Assembly: GCF_006716865.1 (NCBI RefSeq)
Contig: NZ_VFPT01000004.1
Location: 124,001 to 188,000 of the forward strand
Direction of reading: 5' to 3'
DNA: 64,000 nucleotides
DNA from: Roseinatronobacter monicus
GTDB lineage: Bacteria > Pseudomonadota > Alphaproteobacteria > Rhodobacterales > Rhodobacteraceae
Shown here: positions 9,185-18,589 of the stretch, in pieces
Layout of the letters: every line of letters starts with the position of its first letter
How positions within the stretch are numbered: the first letter of the stretch is position 1
The notes under the pieces: generated by a model
What the model saw: only the letters and a program-made list of their open reading frames with translations
Told to the model about the DNA's origin: nothing
Databases searched by the model: none
Translations under genes and position numbers: made by a program

Positions 9185-10038
9185 GCAAGTTTGGGCGAAT
9201 GCCGGGGGCGGGAGCGGGCAGAAGTGATCCTGGGTGTCCGCCCCGAGCCACATAAATCAATGATCATAAAATGAGGCACGCAACATGAATGGCCGCATTC
9301 GAGAAGCTGCATCGCAGCATACATTGCTACTGAACGGCGGCTATAGGCCGGGTGTGTCGATGGTCGACCTCGAAGAGTCGGCGGGCCATGCTGCACCGCC
9401 GCAGGGCGGCTTCGAGCCCTCAGCGGACGGTCGCCCCCACTCTGAATGCTGCAGGTGCAGTGGGCAGCAGGCAGCCTCATTGCAGACGGTCATGCAGGGT
9501 GCAGCATATTTAGAGTGATCGGCAGGCAGGATGAAAAGCTGCCCGTGAATTTGCAGCAATGCCGCTGAGCATATGGCAAAAGCTGTCAGTCACCAGCCTC
9601 ATTGCGGACGGTCAGGCAGGGCGCGGCATGTGTCGGGTGATAGACGTGCAGGGCGATAAGCCGCCTGACGACGGTGTGGCATTGCACCCGCAAGATTTTA
9701 TGAAAGCGGCCGGTCGCCGCACCGACCTCGACCTACGTTTATGTTTAGAAAACAGCGCTCGCAATTTAGTTACCGCCAGACAACTCCAACCGTCGAATAC
9801 AGCATATATATGACAGTTAAATTGACTAGATCAGCGTCGCTTTCGGCGACGATAAATCGAGTTTTAAATTAGAAAACGTGGGGTACTGTCGTTTTCATCA
9901 AGCACCCAAACCGTGATGGAGTGTGCTTCGCGTTACGAACCAACTCCTAAACCAATGATTCCTACCCCCAGATAGACCCGTGCGGCGCCCAGTTCGCTGT
10001 CAGGGATGCGATCTATCTCGGGATAAAATAATTTAGTT
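9185..10038. repeat. Intergenic region with dispersed repeats, no convincing gene
   Basis: About 850 bases without a credible coding frame. A 33-base element at 9387-9419 (CATGCTGCACCGCCGC then GGCGGCTTCGAGCCC, internally palindromic) recurs with one change at 16293-16325. A second motif near 9447 (ATGCTGCAGGTGCAGT...GCAGCCTCA) recurs near 12387. Two related GCAGCCTCATTGC-GACGGTCA segments occur at about 9473 and 9594. These look like dispersed intergenic repeats, not genes. Confidence 0.6.
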
Positions 10039-10064
10039 CCCTGCGCCGCAAACGCGGCGCAGGG
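10039..10064 (-). terminator. Rho-independent terminator of the PQQ dehydrogenase gene
   Basis: An 11-bp perfect stem (CCCTGCGCCGC / GCGGCGCAGGG) with a 4-base loop lies 20 bases past the dehydrogenase stop. On the minus strand it is followed by an AT-rich AACTAAATTATTTT tract. Confidence 0.8.
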
Positions 10065-10083
10065 CTGTCGGCAGTAAACCAGC

Positions 10084-11364
10084 TCAGTTCGGCATGATGC
10101 GATAGATATCGCCCTCATCAATCGCGGCATACAGCGCGCCATCCGGCCCAAGAACCAATGCGCGGAAGCGACCTTGCCCCATGGGAAGCGGCATCTCGGT
10201 CACATCATTGACTGATTGCCCATCGTCGGCGATGTCAATCAGATCGATCCGTTGCCCGACTGGGGTTCCGCCAAAGCCAATACCCATAAAGCCGACAGCC
10301 ATGTGGCCTTCCCAGCCCCCCCAATGGTCCCCGATAAGGAACACATTTGCGGTCATGCCTTGCGACAACCCGTTATTGGTCCAGGCTGGTGGCATCGCGT
10401 CAGGGAAGCTGTCGAAATCCGTCATAGGCATGTAGGCTGCGCGCTCGGCCGGTTCCATGGCTTCCATTTGCACCGGCTCATAGCCGCAATAGCCATCTGG
10501 GCAGTCGCCCCGGCCGGCACGATTGGGCCGCGGATCCCAGCCGCCGTTGCCGCCGGGCACCAGCGCCGTGATTTCGTCCGAGTGCCAGGGCCCATGTTCG
10601 GCAGCGATTGGCTGACCGGTTTGAGGATGAAACGCGATGCCCTGAACATTGCGATGCCCATAGGTATAGATGCGCGCGTCAAAACCTTCGGGGGCGTTAT
10701 TGCCCTCGGCGGCGTTGCCATCGCGGTCGATACGGACCACCTTGCCGCCCAGCAGGGTCGGGCTTTGTGGCACTTCGGCACCGTGGATATCGCCGGTCGT
10801 CAGATACAGGTATCCGTCCGGGCCAAAGCGCACGCGTCCGCCGTTATGCGCACCTGGGCCACCAAATGGCTGATCAGACGCTTCGGGCTTGTAGGGGACA
10901 TCCTCGATCAGGTCCGTACGATCGGATACGTCGCTCAGATCGTTACTGACGACGAAGCGCATAAGGCGGTTCGTGCCCGGCGCCTGCATGCTCGAGGTCG
11001 AGTAGACATAGATGAATCGATTGTCATCAAATTCAGGGTCAAGCGCGATGCCCATCATCCCGGCCTGTCCCTCGCAAAACAGGTCATCTGCAGTGGACGC
11101 ATACCCATCGCTTCCGGTCATCCCCAGAAGCGCGTTCGTCTCGCCCGAAGGCAACAAGACCGACAGTCCAAGGCATTTTTCTGTGTAGAACATGGTGCCG
11201 TCAGGCAAGAATGCCATGTCCCACGGGTTGTCCAGGTCGGTCAGGACTGTCTCATAGTCCAGATCCGGGGCGCTTTGTGCAAGAGCGGCAGTCCCGGTCA
11301 CGCCCAAAGACGTGATCGAGAGGATAGCGGCACATGTTGGCGCGGTGAAGTGTGATCGTTTCAT
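10084..11364 (-). CDS. Periplasmic PQQ-dependent sugar dehydrogenase (GSDH fold)
   Basis: 426 residues from the ATG at 11364 (MKRSHFTAP), which has a GGGAGG ribosome site; an upstream in-frame ATG lacks one. Signal peptide about 1-30 (AALAQ). The body matches the glucose/sorbosone dehydrogenase six-bladed propeller: NPWDMAFLPDGTMFYTEK, the GPGAHNGGRVRFGPDGYLY active-site stretch with the catalytic His, GHRNVQGIAFHP, and AAEHGPWHSDEI. It would oxidise aldoses at the membrane-distal side, passing electrons to a cytochrome; a cytochrome c gene lies just upstream on the same strand. Extra Cys pairs (DCPDGYCGYE) are unusual and may form a disulphide. Confidence 0.85.
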   Translation of the reverse strand: MKRSHFTAPTCAAILSITSLGVTGTAALAQSAPDLDYETVLTDLDNPWDMAFLPDGTMFYTEKCLGLSVLLPSGETNALLGMTGSDGYASTADDLFCEGQAGMMGIALDPEFDDNRFIYVYSTSSMQAPGTNRLMRFVVSNDLSDVSDRTDLIEDVPYKPEASDQPFGGPGAHNGGRVRFGPDGYLYLTTGDIHGAEVPQSPTLLGGKVVRIDRDGNAAEGNNAPEGFDARIYTYGHRNVQGIAFHPQTGQPIAAEHGPWHSDEITALVPGGNGGWDPRPNRAGRGDCPDGYCGYEPVQMEAMEPAERAAYMPMTDFDSFPDAMPPAWTNNGLSQGMTANVFLIGDHWGGWEGHMAVGFMGIGFGGTPVGQRIDLIDIADDGQSVNDVTEMPLPMGQGRFRALVLGPDGALYAAIDEGDIYRIMPN

Positions 11365-11560
11365 AAGGTTCCTCCCATGATTCTGTGCAGGCCCTCCCAA
11401 GCGTGCACCAGCACAGTTTATGCTAAAGGGGAGTAAACCGGTGAATCATTTCTGTCATCTCAATGACAAAAACAGCATGTAAACAATTCTCTGTCTATCA
11501 GGCACTAGGCCTGTGTTCGGCTTAAACGCGTTTTTCTGAACGGTCGATCAAGCCGAGGAT

Positions 11561-11881
11561 CTAATTGAAGGTATCGGCGATGTAGGTTGTCAGGAGTTCG
11601 ATCTCTTCGTCTGTGAGATTCTGTGCAACTGGAAACATCAGCATCGAATTGGGACCGATCGCTTCACCCGCGCGGTATTTTGTAAGCTTTTCCGCAAGCA
11701 TGGGCGCGCTTATGTTTCGGAGTGTTGGGAAGCTGGCCATGCCGCGCGCCGTCCGGCCGTGGCATTGCGCGCACTCGGCGGAAAACATCTCGGCTGCATC
11801 CGTAGCTTCAGCTGTAACCGCTGTAGTCCCTGTGCCTGCAAGCACCGCTGCCGTCAGGCAGATATTTCGCAAAAACATCAT
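11561..11881 (-). CDS. Small periplasmic cytochrome c, likely electron acceptor of the PQQ dehydrogenase
   Basis: 106 residues. Signal peptide about 1-24. Single haem motif CAQCH near residue 37, axial Met probably in SMLMFPV, C-terminal helix LLTTYIADTF. It lies 196 bases upstream of the dehydrogenase on the same strand, and such pairs commonly work together. The ribosome site (GGGAAG) sits next to the remnant end of an IS1380-type element, so its native promoter may have been replaced. Confidence 0.85.
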   Translation of the reverse strand: MMFLRNICLTAAVLAGTGTTAVTAEATDAAEMFSAECAQCHGRTARGMASFPTLRNISAPMLAEKLTKYRAGEAIGPNSMLMFPVAQNLTDEEIELLTTYIADTFN

Positions 11882-11899
11882 GCTCTACTTCCCACCGAT

Positions 11900-12255
11900 A
11901 TTCCCCAAGTCGCATGCCGTTCGACGTCAAGATCGCCTGATTTTCCCAGTTGATCAAGCGTTTTCCGCACCGCGTGTTGCAGGAGGTCGCGAAAGCGCCC
12001 AGAGTTGAGCGGATCGGGCCGGGAGCCCGCAGCATCCTGACCCAGCGCCCCCGTTTTCAGCGCTTGAGACAGACCTGTCGAGCCGGTTCGTTTAGTTACG
12101 GCCTGGTTTGCGTTCACGCGCACAGCGGTGGTGCTCGCAATCGGCGGATGGCGGTGAGGATGGCGCGAACCATCGGGCCGGTGACGGCAACCTCGGCCAG
12201 TTGGAAGGTGATAGCGCGGGCGTGGCGCACGACGCGGCCTCGGCGTGGCTCAAAT
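11900..12255 (-). pseudogene. IS1380-family transposase 3' remnant with element end
   Basis: On the minus strand about 12250-12119 a frame reads RAITFQLAEVAVTGPMVRAI then LTAIRRLR, ending at a stop, which matches the C-terminus of IS1380-type transposases. About 160 bases further on, near 11905-11965, is a segment (TCAGGCGATCTTGACGTC then TTGGGGAAT) shared with the end of the IS1380-like remnant at 17290-17360. No start or catalytic core is present. Confidence 0.6.
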
Positions 12256-12503
12256 TGAGGTAGGCTGTTTTGGTGTAGAAAGTAGGCACCTTGAAGGCTC
12301 AGGGCAAAGCAGCAACAGCCCGGCCCCGCTCGCGGGGCTTGCCCATGCTCAAGCCACCCAAAACCGGACGGTCGGCCAAGTTGAGATGCTGCAAGTGCAG
12401 TCGGCAGGTCGCAGCCTCACGGACGAAGCCGCTCCGCGGCATTGGTGCTTGCCGCTGATGGCGCGTGACGCCCAGAACGCTGCGCATTTTGCGATCTGAC
12501 CGA

Positions 12504-12545
12504 CCTGTCTGATGATTGGGGTCTTCTCAATCATCAGACAGGAGG
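12504..12545 (+). promoter_or_regulatory. Hairpin overlapping the ribosome site of the tyrosine recombinase
   Basis: A perfect 15-bp stem (12504-12518 with 12528-12542) and a 9-base loop. The 3' arm contains the first bases of the AGGAGG ribosome site (12540-12545), 5 bases before the ATG at 12551. Folding would restrict initiation of the recombinase. Confidence 0.7.
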
Positions 12546-12550
12546 TTTCC

Positions 12551-13444
12551 ATGACAGAAGAGAGAGTTAGCCCGCTGCGCCAGCGGATGATAGAAGACAT
12601 GCGCATCCGCGGGATGGGCGACAAAGCCCAGAAGTCCCACATCCGGGCCATCAAGGACTTCGCGGCTTTTCTGAGACGATCCCCCGACACGGCGACGCCT
12701 GAGGAACTGCGGGCGTATCAGCTGCATATGACAGAGCTCGGCATCGCCCCCCCGACATTTAACGCTCGTATCATGGCGCTGCGGTTTCTTTTTGGCACCA
12801 CATGCAAGCGAGAGGACATGCACCAGCACATGCAGTTCCGGCGGCAGCCGCGAAGACTGCCCAACGTGTTGAGCGTCCAAGACGTGTCTGCGGTGTTGGC
12901 TGCGGCTCCCGGGCCCGGGCTGAAGTATCGCGCGGCACTCAGCATCAGCTATGGTGCCGGGCTCCGGGCCGCCGAGGTATGCAACCTCAAGATCAGAGAT
13001 ATCGACAGCGATCGTATGTTGATCCATGTCGAGCAGGGCAAAGGCGGTAAAGACCGGAAGGTGATGCTATCACCCGGATTACTTGAGCTGTTGCGCGCCT
13101 ATTGGTGCGAGGCTCGGCCTACAGGCTGGCTTTTTCCGGGTAAGCCCCGGATAAATCCGATCTCACCGCGTCAGTTGAGCCGAACTTTTCTGACCGCTAA
13201 GCACTTAGCGGGCGTCACTGGTGCATCCACTCTGCATACACTCCGCCACAGCTTTGCCACCCACCTTCTGGAAGCAAACACCGACGTCCGGGTGATCCAA
13301 GTGCTTCTTGGGCATGCCAGTTTGACCACGACCCAGAAGTACGCCCATGTAGCGACACGCTTGATACGTGATACTGTCAGCCCCTTCGAGGCGCTGGCCC
13401 AGCTCGGAGACCAATTGGCTCCGCCGACACCGACGCCGGATTAG
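12551..13444 (+). CDS. Tyrosine recombinase associated with an IS91-type transposase
   Basis: 297 residues. N-terminal SAM-like DNA-binding domain (about 5-90), catalytic domain about 105-280 with Arg in GAGLRAAEVCNL, Lys in GKGGKDRK, HTLRHSFATHLLE (His-x-x-Arg), LLGHASLTTTQKY (His and nucleophile Tyr). All active-site residues appear intact. It is followed by the IS91 transposase after 16 bases, the pairing known in some IS91-family units. Start fixed by the AGGAGG at 12540-12545. Confidence 0.9.
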   Translation: MTEERVSPLRQRMIEDMRIRGMGDKAQKSHIRAIKDFAAFLRRSPDTATPEELRAYQLHMTELGIAPPTFNARIMALRFLFGTTCKREDMHQHMQFRRQPRRLPNVLSVQDVSAVLAAAPGPGLKYRAALSISYGAGLRAAEVCNLKIRDIDSDRMLIHVEQGKGGKDRKVMLSPGLLELLRAYWCEARPTGWLFPGKPRINPISPRQLSRTFLTAKHLAGVTGASTLHTLRHSFATHLLEANTDVRVIQVLLGHASLTTTQKYAHVATRLIRDTVSPFEALAQLGDQLAPPTPTPD

Positions 13445-14532
13445 AACACGCCGAAGGGGCGTGCCTCGGCCCAAGCTGGAGATCGCTGACATATTCCGTG
13501 CCTATGGTCCTGCATGGCGGCGGGCCAATGCGGGGCATGTCAGCCTGTCCCAGTTGAAGGTGATGTCAGCGATTGAAGCCTGCCGGACCGAAGCGCTCGG
13601 CGGGCACGTGGCCGGGTGCGCAAAGTGTGGCCATCATCACATCAGCTTCAACTCCTGCAAAAACAGGCACTGCCCCAAGTGCCAGGGGCCAGCGGCGCGC
13701 GACTGGATGGAGGCGCGCGCCGAGGACCTGCTGCCGGTGGAATATTTCCACGTCGTCTTCACACTGCCAGCTGAGATTGCGCAGATCGCCCATTGGAACA
13801 AGAAGGCGGTCTATGGCCTGCTGTTCAAGGCATCAGCAGAAACGGTGATGACCATCGCGGCCGATCCCAAGCGTATGGGCGCGCGGGTAGGCATGACCAG
13901 CGTCCTTCACACGTGGGGATCAGCGCTGACCCATCATCCACACATCCACATGATCGTTCCGGGCGGCGGGTTGTCGCCCGACGGCACCAAGTGGGTCGCT
14001 TGCCGCCCGGGGTTCTTCCTGCATGTGCGGGTTCTGTCGCGGCTGTTCCGACGCCTGTTTCTGGAGGGACTGATGGATTTGCACCGGGCTGGTCAGCTGA
14101 CGTTCTTCGGCCATCTCGAACGGCTGGCGCAAGCAGATGCCTTCACAGCATGGCTCGCCCCATTCCGCAAATCCGAATGGGTCGTCTACGCCAAGCCACC
14201 CTTCGGCGGGCCGGAGGCCGTGCTGGCCTATCTCAGCCGCTACACCCATCGCGTCGCCATCTCGAATGCGCGCCTGGTCAGCGCCAATGCCGATGCCGTC
14301 GCCTTCCGATGGAAGAACTACCGCATCAAATCCGGCGACCGCCAAAAGGTCATGCGGCTGGCCACGCCCGAGTTCATCCGCCGCTTCTTGATCCATGTCC
14401 TGCCAGATGGCTTCCACCGCATCCGCCATTACGGCCTGCTGGCCAGTTCAAAACGCAAGGCCAACAGAGGTGGTCGCGGAAATTCGGACCAGTTGCTAAG
14501 CTCTGGCAACTGAAGAAGGACGAACAATCGAT

Positions 14533-14841
14533 ATGGCGAAACAGAAGCGTTACACGGCAGAATTCAAGGCGAAGGTTGCTTTGGAAGCGATCCGTGAAGA
14601 GTTGACGACGGCAGAGCTGTCGAAGAAATATGAAGTACATCCGACGATGATCAACGGCTGGAAACGCACGGCAATTGCCAAGATGGCGCAGTCGTTTGAC
14701 GCCAAGCCGGTTGGTGAACCAGTGATTTCCGGCAAGGATGTAGAGAAGCTGCACGCCAAGATTGGCCAATTGGTAGTGGAACGGGATTTTTTGGCGGATG
14801 CCTCCAGGCTCATTCTCGGGACTGGAGGCAAAAAGCCGTGA
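14533..14841 (+). CDS. IS3-family OrfA
   Basis: 102 residues with an N-terminal helix-turn-helix (YTAEFKAKVALEAI, ELSKKYEVHPTMINGWK) and a C-terminal leucine-zipper-like region (EKLHAKIGQLVVERDFL). It binds the IS ends. Its stop overlaps the OrfB start by four bases; a GGCAAAAAG run just before the stop is a plausible -1 frameshift site for making the fused OrfAB transposase. Confidence 0.9.
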   Translation: MAKQKRYTAEFKAKVALEAIREELTTAELSKKYEVHPTMINGWKRTAIAKMAQSFDAKPVGEPVISGKDVEKLHAKIGQLVVERDFLADASRLILGTGGKKP

Positions 14842-15668
14842 AGAAAGATCATCCCAAACTGAGTGTCCGGCGGCAATGCACACTGCTGTCGCTCGCCCGA
14901 TCGACGCTGTACTATCAGCCCTGCGGTGAAAGCGCGGAAAACCTGAAATTCATGAAGATCATCGACGAGCAATTCCTGAAAACGCCATGGTACGGCTCGC
15001 GGCAGATGGCGCGTCATATGCAAAGAGAGGGTCACAAATGCGGCCGCCATCGCGCAAGACGGCTGATGCGGCTCATGCGTTTGGTGCCGATCTATCAGGA
15101 ACCCAAGACCAGTAAGAAAAACCCCGAACACAAGGTTTATCCATATCTTCTAAAAGATCTGCCCATCACGCGTCCCAACCAGGTGTGGTGTACGGACATT
15201 ACCTATATCCGCATGCAGCGCGGGTTTTTGTATCTGGTCGCCATCATGGACTGGCACAGCCGCAAGGTGCTGAGCTGGCGGCTGTCCAATACTATGGATG
15301 CCGGGTTCTGCGTCGAGGCCTTGAAGGAGGCACTGGCCACCTATGGCCCGCCCGAAATTTTCAATTCGGACCAGGGCAGCCAGTTCACCAGCACCGATTT
15401 CACCGACGTTTTGAAAGACGCAAAGGTGAAGATTTCGATGGATGGGCGCGGCCGCTGGATCGACAACCGCATGATCGAACGACTGTGGCGGTCCTTGAAA
15501 TACGAATGCGTCTTCTTGAACACCTTCGAAACTGGCCGGGAGGCGCGCCAGGGGATCGGCACCTGGATCGCTTATTACAATGAAGAACGCCCGCATTCAT
15601 CCCACGGCCTGATGACCCCGGACGAAGTTTATGATAATCGCAAACCAAACATGAAACTTGCCGCGTGA
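14838..15668 (+). CDS. IS3-family OrfB, DDE transposase
   Basis: 276 residues. Integrase core with Asp in WCTDITYI, Asp in NSDQGSQFTS and Glu in LWRSLKYECV, followed by YYNEERPHSSHG. GTG start at 14838 overlapping orfA. All catalytic residues present, so probably functional when fused to OrfA. Confidence 0.95.
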   Translation: MKKDHPKLSVRRQCTLLSLARSTLYYQPCGESAENLKFMKIIDEQFLKTPWYGSRQMARHMQREGHKCGRHRARRLMRLMRLVPIYQEPKTSKKNPEHKVYPYLLKDLPITRPNQVWCTDITYIRMQRGFLYLVAIMDWHSRKVLSWRLSNTMDAGFCVEALKEALATYGPPEIFNSDQGSQFTSTDFTDVLKDAKVKISMDGRGRWIDNRMIERLWRSLKYECVFLNTFETGREARQGIGTWIAYYNEERPHSSHGLMTPDEVYDNRKPNMKLAA

Positions 15669-15928
15669 TAGGAAACCCATGCCAGAGCGCTGCGCGGCAT
15701 AAAACTGGTCGAAAAACCAGGACCACCTCTAACATCATAAAAATCCGCGCCATGCTCTGCGTTCAGCACCCCGACAAGGCGACACCGGCGCAACCTGAAA
15801 CAGAGATCATCCCTCTCACACTGCGCGAGCCGTGCCCCTGCTGCGGCGGCCCTATGCGCGTCATCGAGATCTTCCGCCGTGGGCAAAAGCCGATGTCGCG
15901 CGCGCCACCACGGGAACAGGCCGCATGA

Positions 15929-16708
15929 CACACCGCCTGTCAGACGCCACAGACAACCACCGGCTGCACCCCGCAGACCCGGCGCAGCCCGTATGCGCTT
16001 ATCACTTTTCAGCGCAAAGACCCACGGCAAACACGGCAATAGGCACAGCAATACCAGCATATTCGATCGCTTCAATAACCGGCTCAACCGTCACGCGCAC
16101 CTTCAGCCGGCCTCCTGACACAGCCGTCGCCCCAATCGTGCGCGCACTTTCCCCATAGACTGCGCCAAGACCCCCGCGGCTTCCTCCTTGCGAGGTTTTC
16201 CAACGCGGGTCGGGGTTGCGCCAGCGCGAAGTGTTCCGCCGCGACCCGCGTCAGAAAACCTTCATCACAGCTGCCGGTCGGACCGCGTTTCGCATGCTGC
16301 ACCGCCGCAAGGCGGCTTCGAGCCCACACCGGCCGTTCGCCCTTGACGCTACGCTCACGACAACGATTCGGGTGCGGCGACGTGGCCGGCCCATAGCTGC
16401 CGGTCGCTGTCGAATCATGCTGCATAGCGGCATTCACCGAAGCCGCCAGTCGAGCGCCTGTGCCGCAAGATCACGAACGTTTCCCGGCTTCATTTGACTA
16501 CCCAACGGTCGCTTTCGCACCCTTTCGCGTCGCTGAACCGATCTGAAGCAATCACAATTCAGTTATCTTCGCGATGTCGCCTGAAGCGGCTCCTTGCCGG
16601 CTTGATGCCGACTTTCCGCCAGACAATTTCTGGGTAATGGCCGAGCCTTTGATTTTTCCGCCAATGCAGACTTCATTCTGAATACCCCGCATCAACACGG
16701 AGAACACA
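15929..16708. other. Intergenic stretch after IS91, no credible gene
   Basis: About 780 bases. The first part presumably holds the 3' terminus of the IS91 unit, though I could not place the end. A 33-base repeat at 16293-16325 matches 9387-9419 with one difference. The last 150 bases precede a BCCT transporter start and may hold its promoter. No coding frame here looks like protein. Confidence 0.5.
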
Positions 16709-16903
16709 ATGGCCGAACACGAAAGTTCAGACGCTCTGAGTCAGCCCGATGGGCCCGCAGAAATCATCCAGACCAATTACCAGATTGGACAGAACAATAT
16801 CCGACCCTTCGGGCTGGATATCCATGGCCAGGTGTTTCTGATTTCGGGGCTTTCCATCGTGGCCTTTGTCATCGGGACTCTGGCCTTTCAAAACCAAGCT
16901 GGT
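16709..16903 (+). pseudogene. BCCT (choline/betaine) transporter N-terminal fragment
   Basis: 65 codons of a BCCT-family N-terminus: a polar leader (PAEIIQTNYQIGQNN), then LDIHGQVFLISGLSIVAF, the first transmembrane helix. The rest of the expected 500-plus residues is gone: the frame runs into IS1380-like sequence after FQNQAG. The permease at 17450 has its own start and is not the missing part. Confidence 0.6.
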
Positions 16904-17400
16904 CCGGCCAAAACTCCAAGGCGGGCGGCGGGAAACCGCTGCCTGCAACATATGTTTTCCAATTTCGACCGTCCGAATTATCGCTCCAAAAGCTGGGGAG
17001 GGCTTTCCGCATGCGCTTCATTCCATTGGTTCTGTGCCTGTTCCTGATCCCTATCGGGTGGATTTCGACCCTCGCGTGCGGTTGGAATTTCGCGGCACGC
17101 AGCTCAGCTCAGACGGCGGACTTCTGGTGAGGCGCGAACTTGATGATGCGCTTGGCCTGTCCAGCTTTGCATCAGCGGCGCTGCGCGACAGCCGCACCGG
17201 GAAGAACACTGTCCACCGGCTCGACGGGCTATTCCGGCAGTCGGTCTATGGGCGGCTGCGCGACCACAGACGCCGCTCAGGGCGAAAAACGCTTGTTCAG
17301 CTGGCGCAGTCAGGCGATCTTGACGTCAGACGGCAGGCCACTTGGGGAATGTCGGATCGACATTCCCGACACGCCCCATGCGATGCGGGCGCAAATCACC
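16904..17400 (+). mobile_element. Internally deleted IS1380-family remnant
   Basis: In the frame around 17058-17260 the sequence reads LEFRGTQLSSDGGLLVRREL then RLDGLFRQSVYGRL, the N-terminus of IS1380-type transposases. It then passes directly into sequence shared with the IS1380 end at 11905-11965 (TCAGGCGATCTTGACGTC, TTGGGGAAT). The transposase middle is missing, so it looks like a deletion derivative that truncated the BCCT gene. Boundaries are approximate. Confidence 0.6.
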
Positions 17401-17449
17401 AGAAAACCAGATGCTTTGAACAGTAAATATCGAAGGGGAGGAGACCCGG

Positions 17450-18589
17450 ATGACACTGATCATTACCATTGCCTATCTCAGCGTGCTGGCTTGCGCGCTG
17501 TTTGTCCTGCTGCGATGGCCCCGCCTGCGGGTGCAGGGGGAAACGCCGGTGGGGCTGCTGACGCTGATCGCGCTGTTGTTCACTGCCGGTCTGGATATGG
17601 GTCTTGTGATGCTGCCCCTGTCGGAATTTCCGGTCTATGAGGCAGATTCGGTCTATGCCTTCTCCAATGCACTTGCGGTCGAGTTCGGCATGTGGGGGCC
17701 GTTGGTCTGGCTGATGTATTTCGTGACGACATTCTATTTTGTCGCGCTGGAGCCGCGTCTGAAACTCTTCGAGATCGGTGTGATCAAATGGGTCTACAAT
17801 CTGACGATCATCGCGACCTGTGCCTTTACCTGCTATCTGTTCATGATCAACCTGCCCGGCTATGCACCCGAATTGTCGCAGGCGGCGATCTGGCTGATCG
17901 CAATCGGCGTGATCGCTTTCGCCGTCACCTCATCGGGCGATCTGCGGTTCATGAAATGGCTGGCTATCGTCTCGACCTACGGTTTCGGCGTGCTGGCCTT
18001 CGCCGCGCTGGCGGTCGTGGCCTTTGCCTATAGCGGGATCGGGTTCGATGCGCTCTTTGTCAATCTGGGTCTGCTGAGCAATTATTTCGCGCATCTGCCG
18101 CGCTTCGCCACGCCGATTTCGGACTATCACGAATTCTATCTTTTCTGGTGGTTCGCCTGGAGTCTGATGATCGGCCAGTTCGTAGCGCGCTTTGTCAGCA
18201 ATATGCCGATCTGGCAATTGGCGCTGTCCATGGTGTTTCTACCCGCCATTCCTATCGGGCTTTGGTTCAGTGTGCTGTTTATCTATCACCAGAACACGAT
18301 TGAAATCCCGGTCTGGCTGAACTGGTTCATGATCAGCGTGGGCATCGTCTTCGTGATCAACTCGCTCGACAGTCTGATCCGGCTTTACTCGGCCAATCTG
18401 GGCTGGACCCGCGTTGCGCTGGGGGATCGCGGCTATTACCCGCTGCATTTCATGCTGCAACTGGCGCTGGTGGGCGCCTATTTCTTCACCCCGTTCGAGA
18501 TCCATTGGGTCGGGCTGATTGTGGTGGCAATCTATGCTGCAGCCTATGGGCTGATCGTGATGCGCCGCCAGAAGCTGGCGGGATTGTAG
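17450..18589 (+). CDS. Short BCCT-like permease
   Basis: 379 residues with about ten hydrophobic helices. The FYLFWWFAWSLMIGQFVARF segment resembles the BCCT helix-8 signature (WWxxWxxxxGxFxAR), pointing to a choline/betaine/carnitine-type carrier, but the protein is about 130 residues shorter than typical BCCT proteins and lacks their long N-terminus. GGGGAGGAG ribosome site 8 bases upstream. It sits directly after the IS1380 remnant, so its promoter may come from the element. Confidence 0.7.
   Translation: MTLIITIAYLSVLACALFVLLRWPRLRVQGETPVGLLTLIALLFTAGLDMGLVMLPLSEFPVYEADSVYAFSNALAVEFGMWGPLVWLMYFVTTFYFVALEPRLKLFEIGVIKWVYNLTIIATCAFTCYLFMINLPGYAPELSQAAIWLIAIGVIAFAVTSSGDLRFMKWLAIVSTYGFGVLAFAALAVVAFAYSGIGFDALFVNLGLLSNYFAHLPRFATPISDYHEFYLFWWFAWSLMIGQFVARFVSNMPIWQLALSMVFLPAIPIGLWFSVLFIYHQNTIEIPVWLNWFMISVGIVFVINSLDSLIRLYSANLGWTRVALGDRGYYPLHFMLQLALVGAYFFTPFEIHWVGLIVVAIYAAAYGLIVMRRQKLAGL

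Larger units (their letters stand above)
14466..15730 (+). mobile_element. IS3-family insertion sequence inside the IS91 transposase gene
   Basis: 1265 bp. Inverted ends begin AGAGGTGGTC on both sides and continue with imperfect similarity (...TTCG-ACCAG). Target duplication AAC at 14463-14465 and 15731-15733. Contains overlapping orfA and orfB. Intact ends and frames suggest a fairly recent insertion. Confidence 0.9.
13461..15928 (+). pseudogene. IS91-family (HUH, Y2) transposase interrupted by an IS3-family element
   Basis: GTG start at 13461. The 5' part (to 14465, 335 codons) has the zinc-binding CAKCGHHH...CKNRHCPKC, the HUH motif in HPHIHMIVPGG and the Y2 motif YLSRYTHR. The 3' part resumes at 15734 and ends at 15928 with the second zinc site CPCCGGPM. 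Removing 14466-15730 plus one copy of the AAC duplication rejoins the frames exactly to give 399 residues, a normal length for the family. The gene is therefore inactive only because of the insertion. Confidence 0.9.

Noticed and set aside
9285..9518. 77-residue plus-strand frame in the 9-10 kb gap
   Set aside because: Lies across dispersed repeats and has no ribosome site or recognisable protein pattern.
16216..16497. 93-residue plus-strand frame
   Set aside because: Contains the dispersed repeat and arginine-rich sequence typical of noncoding GC-rich DNA.
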